From: Caulobacteraceae bacterium
GTDB lineage: Bacteria; Pseudomonadota; Alphaproteobacteria; Caulobacterales; Caulobacteraceae
Assembly: GCA_030151985.1 (NCBI GenBank)
Contig: JASLDZ010000445.1
Span: 1-10,675 of the forward strand
Direction: 5' to 3'
DNA length: 10,675 bases
The notes beneath the pieces were generated by a model. It saw only the letters and a program-made list of their open reading frames with translations, was not told the DNA's origin and did not search any database. Each line of letters starts with the position of its first letter. Positions within the stretch are counted from its first letter, which is position 1. A program made the position numbers and the translations under genes. Below are positions 1 through 6,820 of this stretch, piece after piece.

Positions 1-976
1 CGGTGGCGGGCGGCGCCGCCGGAGCGGGCGCGGCGGGCGCCAGCTTATCGAGCGCGGTCTGCGGCAGGCCGAGCGCGCCCGCGAGCCTTCCGTTCAGGTA
101 GACGTCGACCGCGCCCGGATCGCTGGTCTCGGCGGTGAGCGCGGCGCCGGCGGGGGCGCGGAACGCCTCGCCGGGCTGCAGCACGGTGGCGAAGGCGATC
201 CCCCCGTCGCTCCGGCGGACGACCAGCGACACCGACTTGCCGCGCGCCTGCAGGATCAGCGGTCCGGCGGCCGAACCCAGGATCGCGCGCTTGGTGGCGA
301 AGGCGACGGGGCCGGTCGACGGCAGGAGCGTGGCCTTGGCCGCCGCCTGCTTGGCCGCCGCCTCGGCCCGCGCCGCGTCAGCGGCGGGGTCCATGCCGGG
401 CGTCACGTAGGGCGGCGGCGGGCTCGACTCGGCGGGGGCGGGGCTGGGCTCGGCGAGCTTGGCCGGACCCACGGGCGTCGGCGGCGGCGCCCCGTCGCCC
501 GGGATGCCGGCGACGCGCGGCGCGGGGTCGTCGCTGATCAGCGTGCGCTGCGCGACGTTCCACAGCGTCACGGCCGTGACCACCACCGCGATGGCGGCGT
601 AGATGATGGGACGCCGCGGATCGCGCTCGCGACCGACGCCCACGGGGTTGCGCAGGCGCTGGTCGCCTTCCGGCCACTCGGCCTTGAAGCGGGCGGCGGC
701 GACCTCGGCGTCGAGTCCCAGGGCGGCGGCGTAGGCGCGGACGTAGCCGATGGCGAACGGGCGGGACGGCAGGGCTGAGCGGTCTCCCTCCTCCAGCGCC
801 ACGAGGTATTGGCGGCGGATGCGGGTGGTCTCGGCCAGCTCGTCCAGGTCCTCGCCCCGGCGCTCGCGCACCGCCTGGAGGTAGCCGCCCAGCGTCTCAT
901 AGGCTTCGGGCGCCGTGAACCGCAGCGGGTCCACGACGTGGAGGTGGTGGGTCGATCCGAAATCAAGCGGCGCCAT
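1..976 (-). CDS. RodZ-like helix-turn-helix membrane protein (C-terminus cut by window edge)
   Basis: 325 residues are visible. The reading frame stays open to the window edge, so the C-terminal end is missing. Residues about 27-100 form a RodZ-type HTH domain (HTH_25): ETLGGYLQAVRERRGEDLDE, then TRIRRQYLVALEEGD, then LPSRPFAIGYVRAYAAALGLD. A basic stretch (RERDPRR, 115-122) precedes one membrane segment at about 123-141 (IIYAAIAVVVTAVTLW). A Pro/Ala-rich linker follows to about 220. Residues about 225-305 resemble the beta-rich RodZ C-terminal domain (DUF4115), with VSLVVRRSDGGIAF and VDVYLNGRLAG. Known RodZ proteins bind MreB on the cytoplasmic side and help shape the rod cell; whether this one does is inferred. 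The chosen start is MAPLDFG at 976. An in-frame ATG at 1021 has a better-placed GAGG and would add 15 basic residues (MLKLWRGRRRSRSKR). The gene lies downstream of ptsP on the same strand, 145 bp away. Confidence 0.88.
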   Translation of the reverse strand, partial: MAPLDFGSTHHLHVVDPLRFTAPEAYETLGGYLQAVRERRGEDLDELAETTRIRRQYLVALEEGDRSALPSRPFAIGYVRAYAAALGLDAEVAAARFKAEWPEGDQRLRNPVGVGRERDPRRPIIYAAIAVVVTAVTLWNVAQRTLISDDPAPRVAGIPGDGAPPPTPVGPAKLAEPSPAPAESSPPPPYVTPGMDPAADAARAEAAAKQAAAKATLLPSTGPVAFATKRAILGSAAGPLILQARGKSVSLVVRRSDGGIAFATVLQPGEAFRAPAGAALTAETSDPGAVDVYLNGRLAGALGLPQTALDKLAPAAPAPAAPPAT

Positions 977-1044
977 GCGCTTGGACCTTGACCTGCGACG
1001 ACCGCGCCAGAGCTTCAGCATCGGAGCCTCAGCATGGCGCGCCG

Positions 1045-1073
1045 TCGCTTAAGCGAACAGGAGGAGGCTTAAG
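1045..1073. promoter_or_regulatory. Palindrome plus second CTTAAG site upstream of the RodZ-like gene
   Basis: The perfect 12-bp palindrome TCGCTTAAGCGA lies at 1045-1056. A second GCTTAAG lies at 1067-1073, exactly 20 bp (about two helical turns) after the one at 1047. AT-centred hexamers are rare in DNA this rich in GC. The pair sits in the 145-bp gap between the end of ptsP and the start of the RodZ-like gene, so an operator for that gene is possible. No known regulator is assigned. Confidence 0.3.
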
Positions 1074-1121
1074 GATGGGATAACAGCCCGGCCCGCCTGC
1101 GGAAACCCGCGCGCGAGAGAC

Positions 1122-3386
1122 TCACAGTGCGACATTTAGTTTTCGCGCCAGAGTCTCCACTTCGCCACGCACCGAGGCCGCGCCGCTGCGCAGCAGGCCC
1201 GCCACCCCGCGCCTGGCCGCGTCCCGGTCGGTGGAGAGGATCATGCGCTTCACCGGCGCGACGCCGCCCGGCGGCGCCGACAGCCGCTCGAAGCCCAGGG
1301 CCAGGAGCACGAACGCCTCCAGCGGCCGTCCCGCCATCTCGCCACAGACGGAAACGGGCGTGTCGAACTCCGCCCCCGCCTGGGCGATCTGCGACAGAAC
1401 CCGCAGCGCGGGCGGCGACAGCGGGTCGTAGCGGTCGGCCATCAGCGGGTTTCCGCGGTCGGCGGCGAACAGGTACTGCATCAGGTCGTTCGTCCCGACG
1501 GAGACGAAGTCGGTCAGCGGCAGGAGCGCGTCCAGGTGCCAGAGCAGCGCCGGCGCCTCGATCATCGCGCCCACCCGCAGCGCCGACGGCACGGCGCGGC
1601 CCCGCCGGCGCGCCCAGTCGCACTCGCGGTCGACGAAGGCGCGGGCGCGGCGGAACTCCTCGACCGTGGCGACCAGCGGGAACATGACGGTGAGCTCGCG
1701 CCCGTTCGCCGCCCAGATCAGCGCGCGGAGCTGCTGGCGGAGGAGGGCGGGGCGGTCGAGCCCCATGCGCACCGCGCGCCAGCCCAGCGCCGGGTTGTCC
1801 TCCCGCTCGCTCTCCATGTACGGCAGGATCTTGTCGCCGCCGAGGTCCAGGGTGCGGAAGGTGACGGGCCTGTCGCCGGCCGCGTCCAGCACCCGGGCGT
1901 AGAGGTCCGTCTGGGCGGTCAGCCGGGGCATCTGCTCGGCGACCATGAACTGGAACTCGGTGCGGAACAGGCCCACGCCCTCCGCCCCCGTCTCCGGCAG
2001 GATGTCGAGGTCGATCGCCAGCCCGGCGTTCATCTGCAGCGCGATCTTCACGCCGTCCCGGGTCACGGCCGGCACGTCCCGCAGGGCGGCGAGGTCGGCG
2101 CGGCGCTGGGTGCGCACGGCCGCTCGCGCTTCGAACGCCTCCACCACGTCGGGACGGGGACGCAGCCAGGCGTCGGCCTGTTCGCCGTCGACCAGCACCG
2201 CGTCGCCCTCCGACACCCGGTCGCGCAGGCCCGCGAGCCGGCCCACGCAGGGCACGCCGAGCGCGCGGGCGATCAGGGCGGCGTGGCTGGCGGATGAGCC
2301 CTCCTCCAGCAGCAGCCCCTTCAGACGCGTCCGGTCGTACTCCAGGAGGTCGGCGGGGCCGATGTTGCGGGCGATCAGGATCGCGTCCTCCGGCAGGTCA
2401 CGCGCGCTGTCGCCGTCGCCGGAGAGGTGGCGCAGCAGGCGGTCGCCAAGGTCCTCCAGGTCGTGCAGCCGCTCGCGCAGGTAGGCGTCGCGCGCCTGGC
2501 CGAGCCGTGCGCGGTGCTCGCTGCGGACCCGCTCGACGGCCGCCTCGGCGGTGAGGCCCGAGCGGACCGCCTCCTCCAGCCCGCGATTCCAGCCGCGGTC
2601 GTTGGCGAACATGCGGTAGGTTTCGAGCACGTCGTAGGGCTGTCCGACCAGGCCGTGACGGCCGTCGAGCATGTCGTCGATCTGGCGCTTCAGAGCGTCG
2701 AGCGCCCGGTGCAGCCGCTCCTCCTCCTCGGCGGCGTCCTCGGCGAGCAGTCGCCCCGCCGCGACGGGCGCCTCGTGCAGGACGGCGACGCCGCGGGCCA
2801 GGCCGTCGGAGAAGCGCTGGCCCCTGAGCCGTTCGGGCCGGTACGGCGCGAGCTCGACGTCCTTCAGCTCGGTCAGGCCGACGAGCTCGCCCGAGGCGAC
2901 CATCTCGGCCAGCACCATGGCGATGGTCTGCAGGTCGTCGACCTCGTCCTCGCCATAGGTGCGCGAGGTCCGGTTCTGCACCACCAGCGCGCCGATCGGA
3001 CGGCCCCCGCGCAGCAGGGGCACGCCCAGGAAGGCGTGGAACGGATCCTCCCCCGTCTCCGGGCGGTAGCTGAACAGCGGGTTCAGCGGCGCGTCGCGCA
3101 GGTTCACGGGCGCGCCGGTGCGCACGATTTCGCTGACCAGGCCCTCGCCGGGCTTCAGCCGGGTGACGTGGACGGCTTCCGGCTTCAAGCCCTCGGTGGC
3201 GAACAGCTCCATGTCGCCGGTGGCGCGGCGCAGGTAGATGGAGCACACCTCGGCGACCATCGAGGCGGCGACGATGCGCACCACCATGTCGAGCTTGGCC
3301 TGGGCGGGGCCGCCGCCCGCCATGGCCTCCCGGATCTGGCGCAGCAGGCTGCGCGGACCGCGCACCGCCAACGCCCGCTCGAGCAT
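1122..3386 (-). CDS. ptsP: Phosphoenolpyruvate-protein phosphotransferase PtsP (enzyme I of the nitrogen PTS)
   Basis: This cytoplasmic enzyme takes phosphate from phosphoenolpyruvate onto a histidine and passes it to NPr, which passes it to EIIA-Ntr. The chain is regulatory rather than sugar-transporting. The 754-residue length is normal for the GAF-containing form. An N-terminal GAF sensor domain covers about 20-170, with VCSIYLRR, FHAFLGVPLLRGGRPIGALV and YGEDEVDDLQTIA. In the family this domain responds to glutamine or nitrogen state. The PEP-utilising N-terminal region covers about 185-330. The swivelling phosphohistidine domain carries GSSASHAALIARALGVP with the active His at 368. The C-terminal PEP-binding barrel (about 440-715) has GLFRTEFQFM (Arg475), FRTLDLGGDK (Arg511), AMIEAPAL (Glu610), GTNDLMQY (Asn633, Asp634) and VCGEMAG with the acid/base Cys681. 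All expected catalytic residues are present. The start is set by a GGGAGG Shine-Dalgarno sequence six bases before the ATG. The gene is divergent from the secreted-protein gene at 3541. Confidence 0.97.
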   Translation of the reverse strand: MLERALAVRGPRSLLRQIREAMAGGGPAQAKLDMVVRIVAASMVAEVCSIYLRRATGDMELFATEGLKPEAVHVTRLKPGEGLVSEIVRTGAPVNLRDAPLNPLFSYRPETGEDPFHAFLGVPLLRGGRPIGALVVQNRTSRTYGEDEVDDLQTIAMVLAEMVASGELVGLTELKDVELAPYRPERLRGQRFSDGLARGVAVLHEAPVAAGRLLAEDAAEEEERLHRALDALKRQIDDMLDGRHGLVGQPYDVLETYRMFANDRGWNRGLEEAVRSGLTAEAAVERVRSEHRARLGQARDAYLRERLHDLEDLGDRLLRHLSGDGDSARDLPEDAILIARNIGPADLLEYDRTRLKGLLLEEGSSASHAALIARALGVPCVGRLAGLRDRVSEGDAVLVDGEQADAWLRPRPDVVEAFEARAAVRTQRRADLAALRDVPAVTRDGVKIALQMNAGLAIDLDILPETGAEGVGLFRTEFQFMVAEQMPRLTAQTDLYARVLDAAGDRPVTFRTLDLGGDKILPYMESEREDNPALGWRAVRMGLDRPALLRQQLRALIWAANGRELTVMFPLVATVEEFRRARAFVDRECDWARRRGRAVPSALRVGAMIEAPALLWHLDALLPLTDFVSVGTNDLMQYLFAADRGNPLMADRYDPLSPPALRVLSQIAQAGAEFDTPVSVCGEMAGRPLEAFVLLALGFERLSAPPGGVAPVKRMILSTDRDAARRGVAGLLRSGAASVRGEVETLARKLNVAL

Positions 3387-3409
3387 CGTCCGCCTCCCGT
3401 GACACCTGC

Positions 3410-3417
3410 CTTCTAGC
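3410..3417 (-). promoter_or_regulatory. Candidate -10 element for ptsP
   Basis: On the minus strand the bases read GCTAGAAG, seven of eight matching the Caulobacter housekeeping -10 consensus GCTANAWC. It lies 24 bp upstream of the ptsP start. No convincing TTGAC-like -35 is found at the right distance; the inverted repeat at 3431-3462 occupies that region. The call rests on one short match and is weak. Confidence 0.25.
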
Positions 3418-3430
3418 GCCCTCGGGCCGG

Positions 3431-3462
3431 GGGGGCGAGGGGCTGCGAAGCGACTCGCCCCC
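3431..3462. repeat. Nine-base perfect inverted repeat in the divergent ptsP / secreted-protein gap
   Basis: GGGGGCGAG (3431-3439) is exactly mirrored by CTCGCCCCC (3454-3462). Read as plus-strand RNA, the 14-base interior can fold further: GCT (3442-3444) pairs with AGC (3449-3451) around a GCGA tetraloop of the stable GNRA class, leaving a small symmetric GG/GA internal loop. No T-tract follows on either strand, so it does not look like a terminator. It lies about 80 bases upstream of the start at 3541, and just upstream of a possible ptsP -10. It could be a leader hairpin, an operator or a scattered palindromic repeat. Confidence 0.6.
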
Positions 3463-3540
3463 GCGCGGGGATCGGGTTAGCGTGTGCTGGTCGGTCGGGG
3501 GATCGGCGATGCAGAACAGGGCTTTGGGGGCCTTCACACC

Positions 3541-4860
3541 ATGCGGGAGAACCGCTTTTCCGTCCTCGCCGGCGTGCTGCTGGCCGCGGGCGCGCTGTCG
3601 ACCGTCGTCTCCGCCGCGCCGCAGAAGCGCAAGGGCGCCCACGCCGCCCCGGCGTCGCCCGCCGCGGAGCCCGCCGTGGGCCCGGTCACCGGGCCCATAG
3701 CGGACTACTGGATGTCCGCCTCGACCACCTCCGGCTTCGGCTCGCAGCTGATGGGGGGAGGACGCCCCTCGATGGGCGCGCTGATGGGCATGGCCATGGG
3801 CCGGGGCGGAGGCCCGCAGAAGAGCCTCACGCTCGACCTCGGCTCCACCCAGTCGCCCAGCGGGCCGCCGCAGGCCGCGCACGCGCCGCCGCCCGGCCTG
3901 GGCGTCGGCCCCAGCCTGCCGCTGCTGACTCCCCGCCCGCCCAAGCCGGGCGCGCCCGAGGCTCGAGAGCACGACCCCGGGGACCCGGAGACCTACCAGC
4001 GGCCCAAGGGGAGGCTTTTGTTCTATTGGGGGTGCGGCGACCATGTCGGACCCGGCCAGCCGGTGGTGTTCGACTTCTCGACCCTGGGCACGGGGGCGCC
4101 CCTGCCGGACCTCGGCGGCGGGGTGACGGTCCACACGGAGCGGCCGCCCTCCTTCGGCCGGGTGACCACCTACGGGCGCTGGCCCAACGAGCAGACGAAG
4201 GTGAAGGTGCCGGCCACCGGCTCGCTGGTGGGCTCGCACAGCGTGCAGGGGGACTACTCGCCCCCGATCGCCTTCGAGGTGACCCCCGACCTCGACTTCT
4301 TGCCGCCCTTCGACGTGCAGAACACGGGGCCGAGCGCCGGCGGGGGCAAGCGGCTGGCCTGGAGCCCGGTGCAGGGCGCGGGCGGCTACTACCTCCAGAT
4401 GATCGGGGCCAACGGGGCGGGCGCGAACGGCCGCCGCGACCCCAACGCCGGCGGCGACATGGTGTTCTGGTCGTCGTCCGCGGTGAAGACGGGGATCTTC
4501 GGCGGCGGCCTCGCCGACTACCTGCCGCCGTCGGAGGTGAGCCGGCTGGTCGCCCAGCGGGCCGTGCTGCCCGCCTCCGCCACCGAGTGCGTGGTGCCGG
4601 CCGAGGTGGCGCAGGCCGCTCCGATGGGCATCGTGCTCTCCATCGCCTACGGGCCGGAGCGCATCTTCACCGACCCGCCGCGTCCCCGCTCGGGCCCTTG
4701 GGACATCCGGTGGCGGGCGCGCGTCCGGGTGAAGTCGACCAACACGCTGCTGCTCGGCGCGCCAGGGGGCCCGAACGGTCGCGGACAGGCCGAGCCGCAG
4801 CATCCTCCCAGCGCGGGCGACATCGGCAAGAAGATCCTGGGCGGCTTCCGTCCGTTCTGA
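3541..4860 (+). CDS. Secreted protein of unknown function
   Basis: I do not recognise a named family with confidence. The 439-residue product begins with a clear signal peptide: MRENR, then the hydrophobic core FSVLAGVLLAAGALSTVV, with likely cleavage after the Ala-Ala around 25-26. The exported part starts with a low-complexity Ala/Pro/Gly region, a Met/Gly-rich patch (SMGALMGMAMGRGGG, 77-91) and a Pro-rich linker to about 155. A more ordered part follows from about 156 (KGRLLFYWGCGDHVGPGQPV) to about 400, rich in beta-type and aromatic stretches, including LAWSPVQGAGGYYLQMIGA, which recalls a fibronectin-like or jelly-roll strand pattern. The only two cysteines, Cys165 and Cys350, could form a disulphide in the periplasm. 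A GTG at 3484 would add 19 residues ahead of the signal peptide; the ATG at 3541 is preferred because the signal peptide then sits at the N-terminus. Its stop overlaps the start of the lipoprotein gene. Function unknown. Confidence 0.8.
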   Translation: MRENRFSVLAGVLLAAGALSTVVSAAPQKRKGAHAAPASPAAEPAVGPVTGPIADYWMSASTTSGFGSQLMGGGRPSMGALMGMAMGRGGGPQKSLTLDLGSTQSPSGPPQAAHAPPPGLGVGPSLPLLTPRPPKPGAPEAREHDPGDPETYQRPKGRLLFYWGCGDHVGPGQPVVFDFSTLGTGAPLPDLGGGVTVHTERPPSFGRVTTYGRWPNEQTKVKVPATGSLVGSHSVQGDYSPPIAFEVTPDLDFLPPFDVQNTGPSAGGGKRLAWSPVQGAGGYYLQMIGANGAGANGRRDPNAGGDMVFWSSSAVKTGIFGGGLADYLPPSEVSRLVAQRAVLPASATECVVPAEVAQAAPMGIVLSIAYGPERIFTDPPRPRSGPWDIRWRARVRVKSTNTLLLGAPGGPNGRGQAEPQHPPSAGDIGKKILGGFRPF

Positions 4861-5279
4861 TGCGCCGCGCCCTGCTCCTTCCCGCCCTGCTGTCGCTGGC
4901 CGCCTGCGCACACGGCGGCGGCCCCGCGCCGCCCGATCCTAAGCCGGAGCCGCCCAACGCCCGCGCGCGCCTCTACGCCGACTGCCTGCACCAGGCCGCG
5001 GGAGCGGGGAGCTACGACCGCCTGGGCCGCTACCTGCGCCTGACCTGCGCCGGCGCGCCGGCCGGGGCCCTGTTCGCGGCGATGGAGACCTATGCGCGCA
5101 ACCGCGGCAACGTCGCGGTGGTGGACGGGGTGGAGACGCGGGGCCTCACCTCCACGACGGTGAACGACCGATGCTGGAGGCGGGGAGGTGAAACCTCCTG
5201 CCTGATCGTCGTGCCGGTGGGCGCCTTCCTGGATCCCGCGAACGACACGCCGCCGCCGAAGGCCAAGCCGGACGGCTAG
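4860..5279 (+). CDS. Small cysteine-containing lipoprotein of unknown function
   Basis: The 139-residue product has a lipoprotein signal: MRRALLLPALLSLAAC, with lipobox LAAC and the acylated Cys at 16. Asp is absent at +2 (the residue is Ala), so by the usual enterobacterial rule it would go to the outer membrane. A Pro-rich tether (about 21-33) leads to a compact domain of about 90 residues with four cysteines (42, 63, 105, 114), enough for two disulphides. The core includes ARLYADCLHQAAGAGSYDRL, ETYARNRGNVAVVDGVE and a CWRRGGETSCLIVVPVGAF ending. I recognise no catalytic motif. The ATG shares its A with the TGA stop of the secreted-protein gene (TGATG), a layout typical of translational coupling, and no separate Shine-Dalgarno is evident. 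The two are therefore probably one operon. The stop codon overlaps that of the convergent yihY-like gene. Confidence 0.82.
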   Translation: MRRALLLPALLSLAACAHGGGPAPPDPKPEPPNARARLYADCLHQAAGAGSYDRLGRYLRLTCAGAPAGALFAAMETYARNRGNVAVVDGVETRGLTSTTVNDRCWRRGGETSCLIVVPVGAFLDPANDTPPPKAKPDG

Positions 5280-6685
5280 GCCATGCGCGCCTGGGGCGGC
5301 CGGGCGGGGCGGCCTTTGCGGGCGCGGACCTCGTCGCGCGTCTCGCCCAGGGTGTCGGCCATGTTGGCCCCCCGCGCGCCCATCTCCACGGCCGGTCCGG
5401 TGGTGGTGTCCACCGCCGTCTGGTGCTCGATCTCGGAGTTCACCTCCGCCCCCACCAGCACGATGATGGTGGAGTACCAGAGCCAGGTCATGAAGCCGAT
5501 CACCGCCCCCAGCGACCCATAGGTGGCGTTGAAGTGCCCGAAGTTGGACACGTAGAACGAGAAGGCGAGCGAGGCGGCCAGCCACATCACGGCCGCGAAG
5601 AGGCTCCCGGGCGTCAGCCAGGCCCAGCGCGCCTGCTGGCGGCTCGGCCCGAAGCGGTAGAGCAGCGACAGCCCCGCCGCCAGCAGCACGAGCATCACCG
5701 GCCAGCGCAGCTCCGCCCACCACAGCGAGCCCATGGCCACGTGGAACCGGCGCTGCACGAAGTTCAAGGCGACCGGCGCGGCCACGATCGCGGCGATCGC
5801 GCAGACGGCGAACAACAGGACCCCGAAGGTGAAGGCGAGGCTCACGAGGTTGAGCCGCACGAAGCTGCGCCGCTCCCGCTCCTCGTAGGCGACGTTCAGG
5901 CCGTCGAACAGCGCCTTGACCGCCCCGTTGGCGCTCCACAGCGAGAAGAGCAGGCTGACCACGAACGCCACGCCCAGGCCGCCCGACTTGCCGCCCGCGA
6001 TCCTCTGCAACTCGTCGCCGATGAAGCTGAGGATGTCGTGGGGCACGAAGCCCGCCACCAGCCGCAGCTGCTCGCGCACGGTCGCCACGTCGGCGAACAG
6101 ACCGTAGAGCGACACGAAGGCGGCCATGGCCGGGAACATCGCCAGCAGCGAGAAGAAGGTGACGCCGCCCGCGGTGGCCATGATCCGGTCCTTGCCGAAG
6201 TCGGCCCAGACCCGAGCGGCGATGTCGCGCCAGCCCTTGGCGGGGATCTGCAGCGGGTGCTCGGCCGAGCGTCCCCGGTCCGGAAGCGCCAGTTCCGCCG
6301 CCGCCACTGAAGGGCCGCCCCGGCGGGCGTCGCCCTTCAGCCCGGCGAGCGCGCGCTCCACGGGCGAGCCGCCCTCGCGCGGCCAGGCGACGATCATCGC
6401 CGCGACCGCGACGTAGCCCAGGAAGCTCAGCCGATCGAGGCGGGCCTGCCCCTTTGCCGCGCGCGCCGCCTTGATTCGGGCGCGCATCTCCCGGCGAGAG
6501 GGCGCACGGACGGGCGCCGCCTTCCGCGGCTTGTGGGAAGCTGTCTTGGCGGCCCCCGCCTTGGGCGAAGGCTTCAATCGACGGGCGAGGTGGTTCGCGG
6601 CGCGGGCCGCCTGCTCCAGCGGCGTCCGGCGGCGCAGCGGCCACGGGAGGCGGAGGCGTTTGGCGAAGGGCGCGGGCAGACGCAT
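5276..6685 (-). CDS. YihY/BrkB (UPF0761-type) family inner-membrane protein
   Basis: The 469-residue product carries the YihY/BrkB domain from about 148 to 420. It opens with GWRDIAARVWADFGKDRIMA and continues with TAGGVTFFSLLAMFPAMAAF. Membrane segments lie near 172-196, 236-254, 281-305, 328-344, 359-379 and 390-413. The family-typical last segment is YGSLGAVIGFMTWLWYSTII, followed by VLVGAEVNSEIEHQ. The name 'virulence factor BrkB' and the old RNase BN label are historical; the molecular function is unsettled. An unusual N-terminal part comes first: about 85 Arg/Lys/Ala-rich residues, one extra membrane segment at about 87-101 (LSFLGYVAVAAMIVA) and a 45-residue linker. The start at 6685 is uncertain because no Shine-Dalgarno precedes it; an internal ATG at 6487 (MRARIKAARAAKG) would keep the extra membrane segment. 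The frame also runs on upstream into prmC, but that part shows no membrane-protein character. Confidence 0.9.
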   Translation of the reverse strand: MRLPAPFAKRLRLPWPLRRRTPLEQAARAANHLARRLKPSPKAGAAKTASHKPRKAAPVRAPSRREMRARIKAARAAKGQARLDRLSFLGYVAVAAMIVAWPREGGSPVERALAGLKGDARRGGPSVAAAELALPDRGRSAEHPLQIPAKGWRDIAARVWADFGKDRIMATAGGVTFFSLLAMFPAMAAFVSLYGLFADVATVREQLRLVAGFVPHDILSFIGDELQRIAGGKSGGLGVAFVVSLLFSLWSANGAVKALFDGLNVAYEERERRSFVRLNLVSLAFTFGVLLFAVCAIAAIVAAPVALNFVQRRFHVAMGSLWWAELRWPVMLVLLAAGLSLLYRFGPSRQQARWAWLTPGSLFAAVMWLAASLAFSFYVSNFGHFNATYGSLGAVIGFMTWLWYSTIIVLVGAEVNSEIEHQTAVDTTTGPAVEMGARGANMADTLGETRDEVRARKGRPARPPQARMA

Positions 6686-6806
6686 GGCTGGGAGGCGGAC
6701 ACGATTGCGGGAACGGCCCGTCCGCCGCCCCTCCTGCCTGCGTAAGCCGCTGAAGCTCCCGCCGTTCCGTCCCGACGCGCGCGGGGCGACGCGGGCCGCG
6801 CGACGC

Positions 6807-6814
6807 CCTAGATT
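6807..6814 (+). promoter_or_regulatory. Possible -10 element placing the prmC transcript start at its ATG
   Basis: CCTAGATT matches six of eight positions of the Caulobacter -10 consensus GCTANAWC and ends seven bases before the prmC ATG. If used, transcription would begin at or next to the start codon and give a leaderless message. No good -35 is visible. The remainder of the 135-bp divergent gap 6686-6820 shows only GC-rich sequence. Confidence 0.2.
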
Positions 6815-6820
6815 GAGGTC

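Noticed and set aside
1049..1072. CtrA binding box made of the two TTAA motifs
   Set aside because: The known full site has seven bases between TTAA halves; here there are sixteen, so the match fails.
2427..3416. A 329-codon plus-strand open frame antisense to ptsP
   Set aside because: ptsP is intact with all catalytic motifs in its own frame; the antisense product has no recognisable domain.
2398..4911. An 837-codon minus-strand open frame across ptsP and the secreted-protein gene
   Set aside because: Its product is Arg/Ala/Gly/Pro-rich without motifs and it overlaps two genes with clear protein signatures; long antisense frames are common in DNA this rich in GC.
4647..6644. A 665-codon minus-strand open frame over the yihY-like gene and the lipoprotein gene
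   Set aside because: It is a shadow frame of the YihY-family gene, with low-complexity Arg/Gly/Ala composition.
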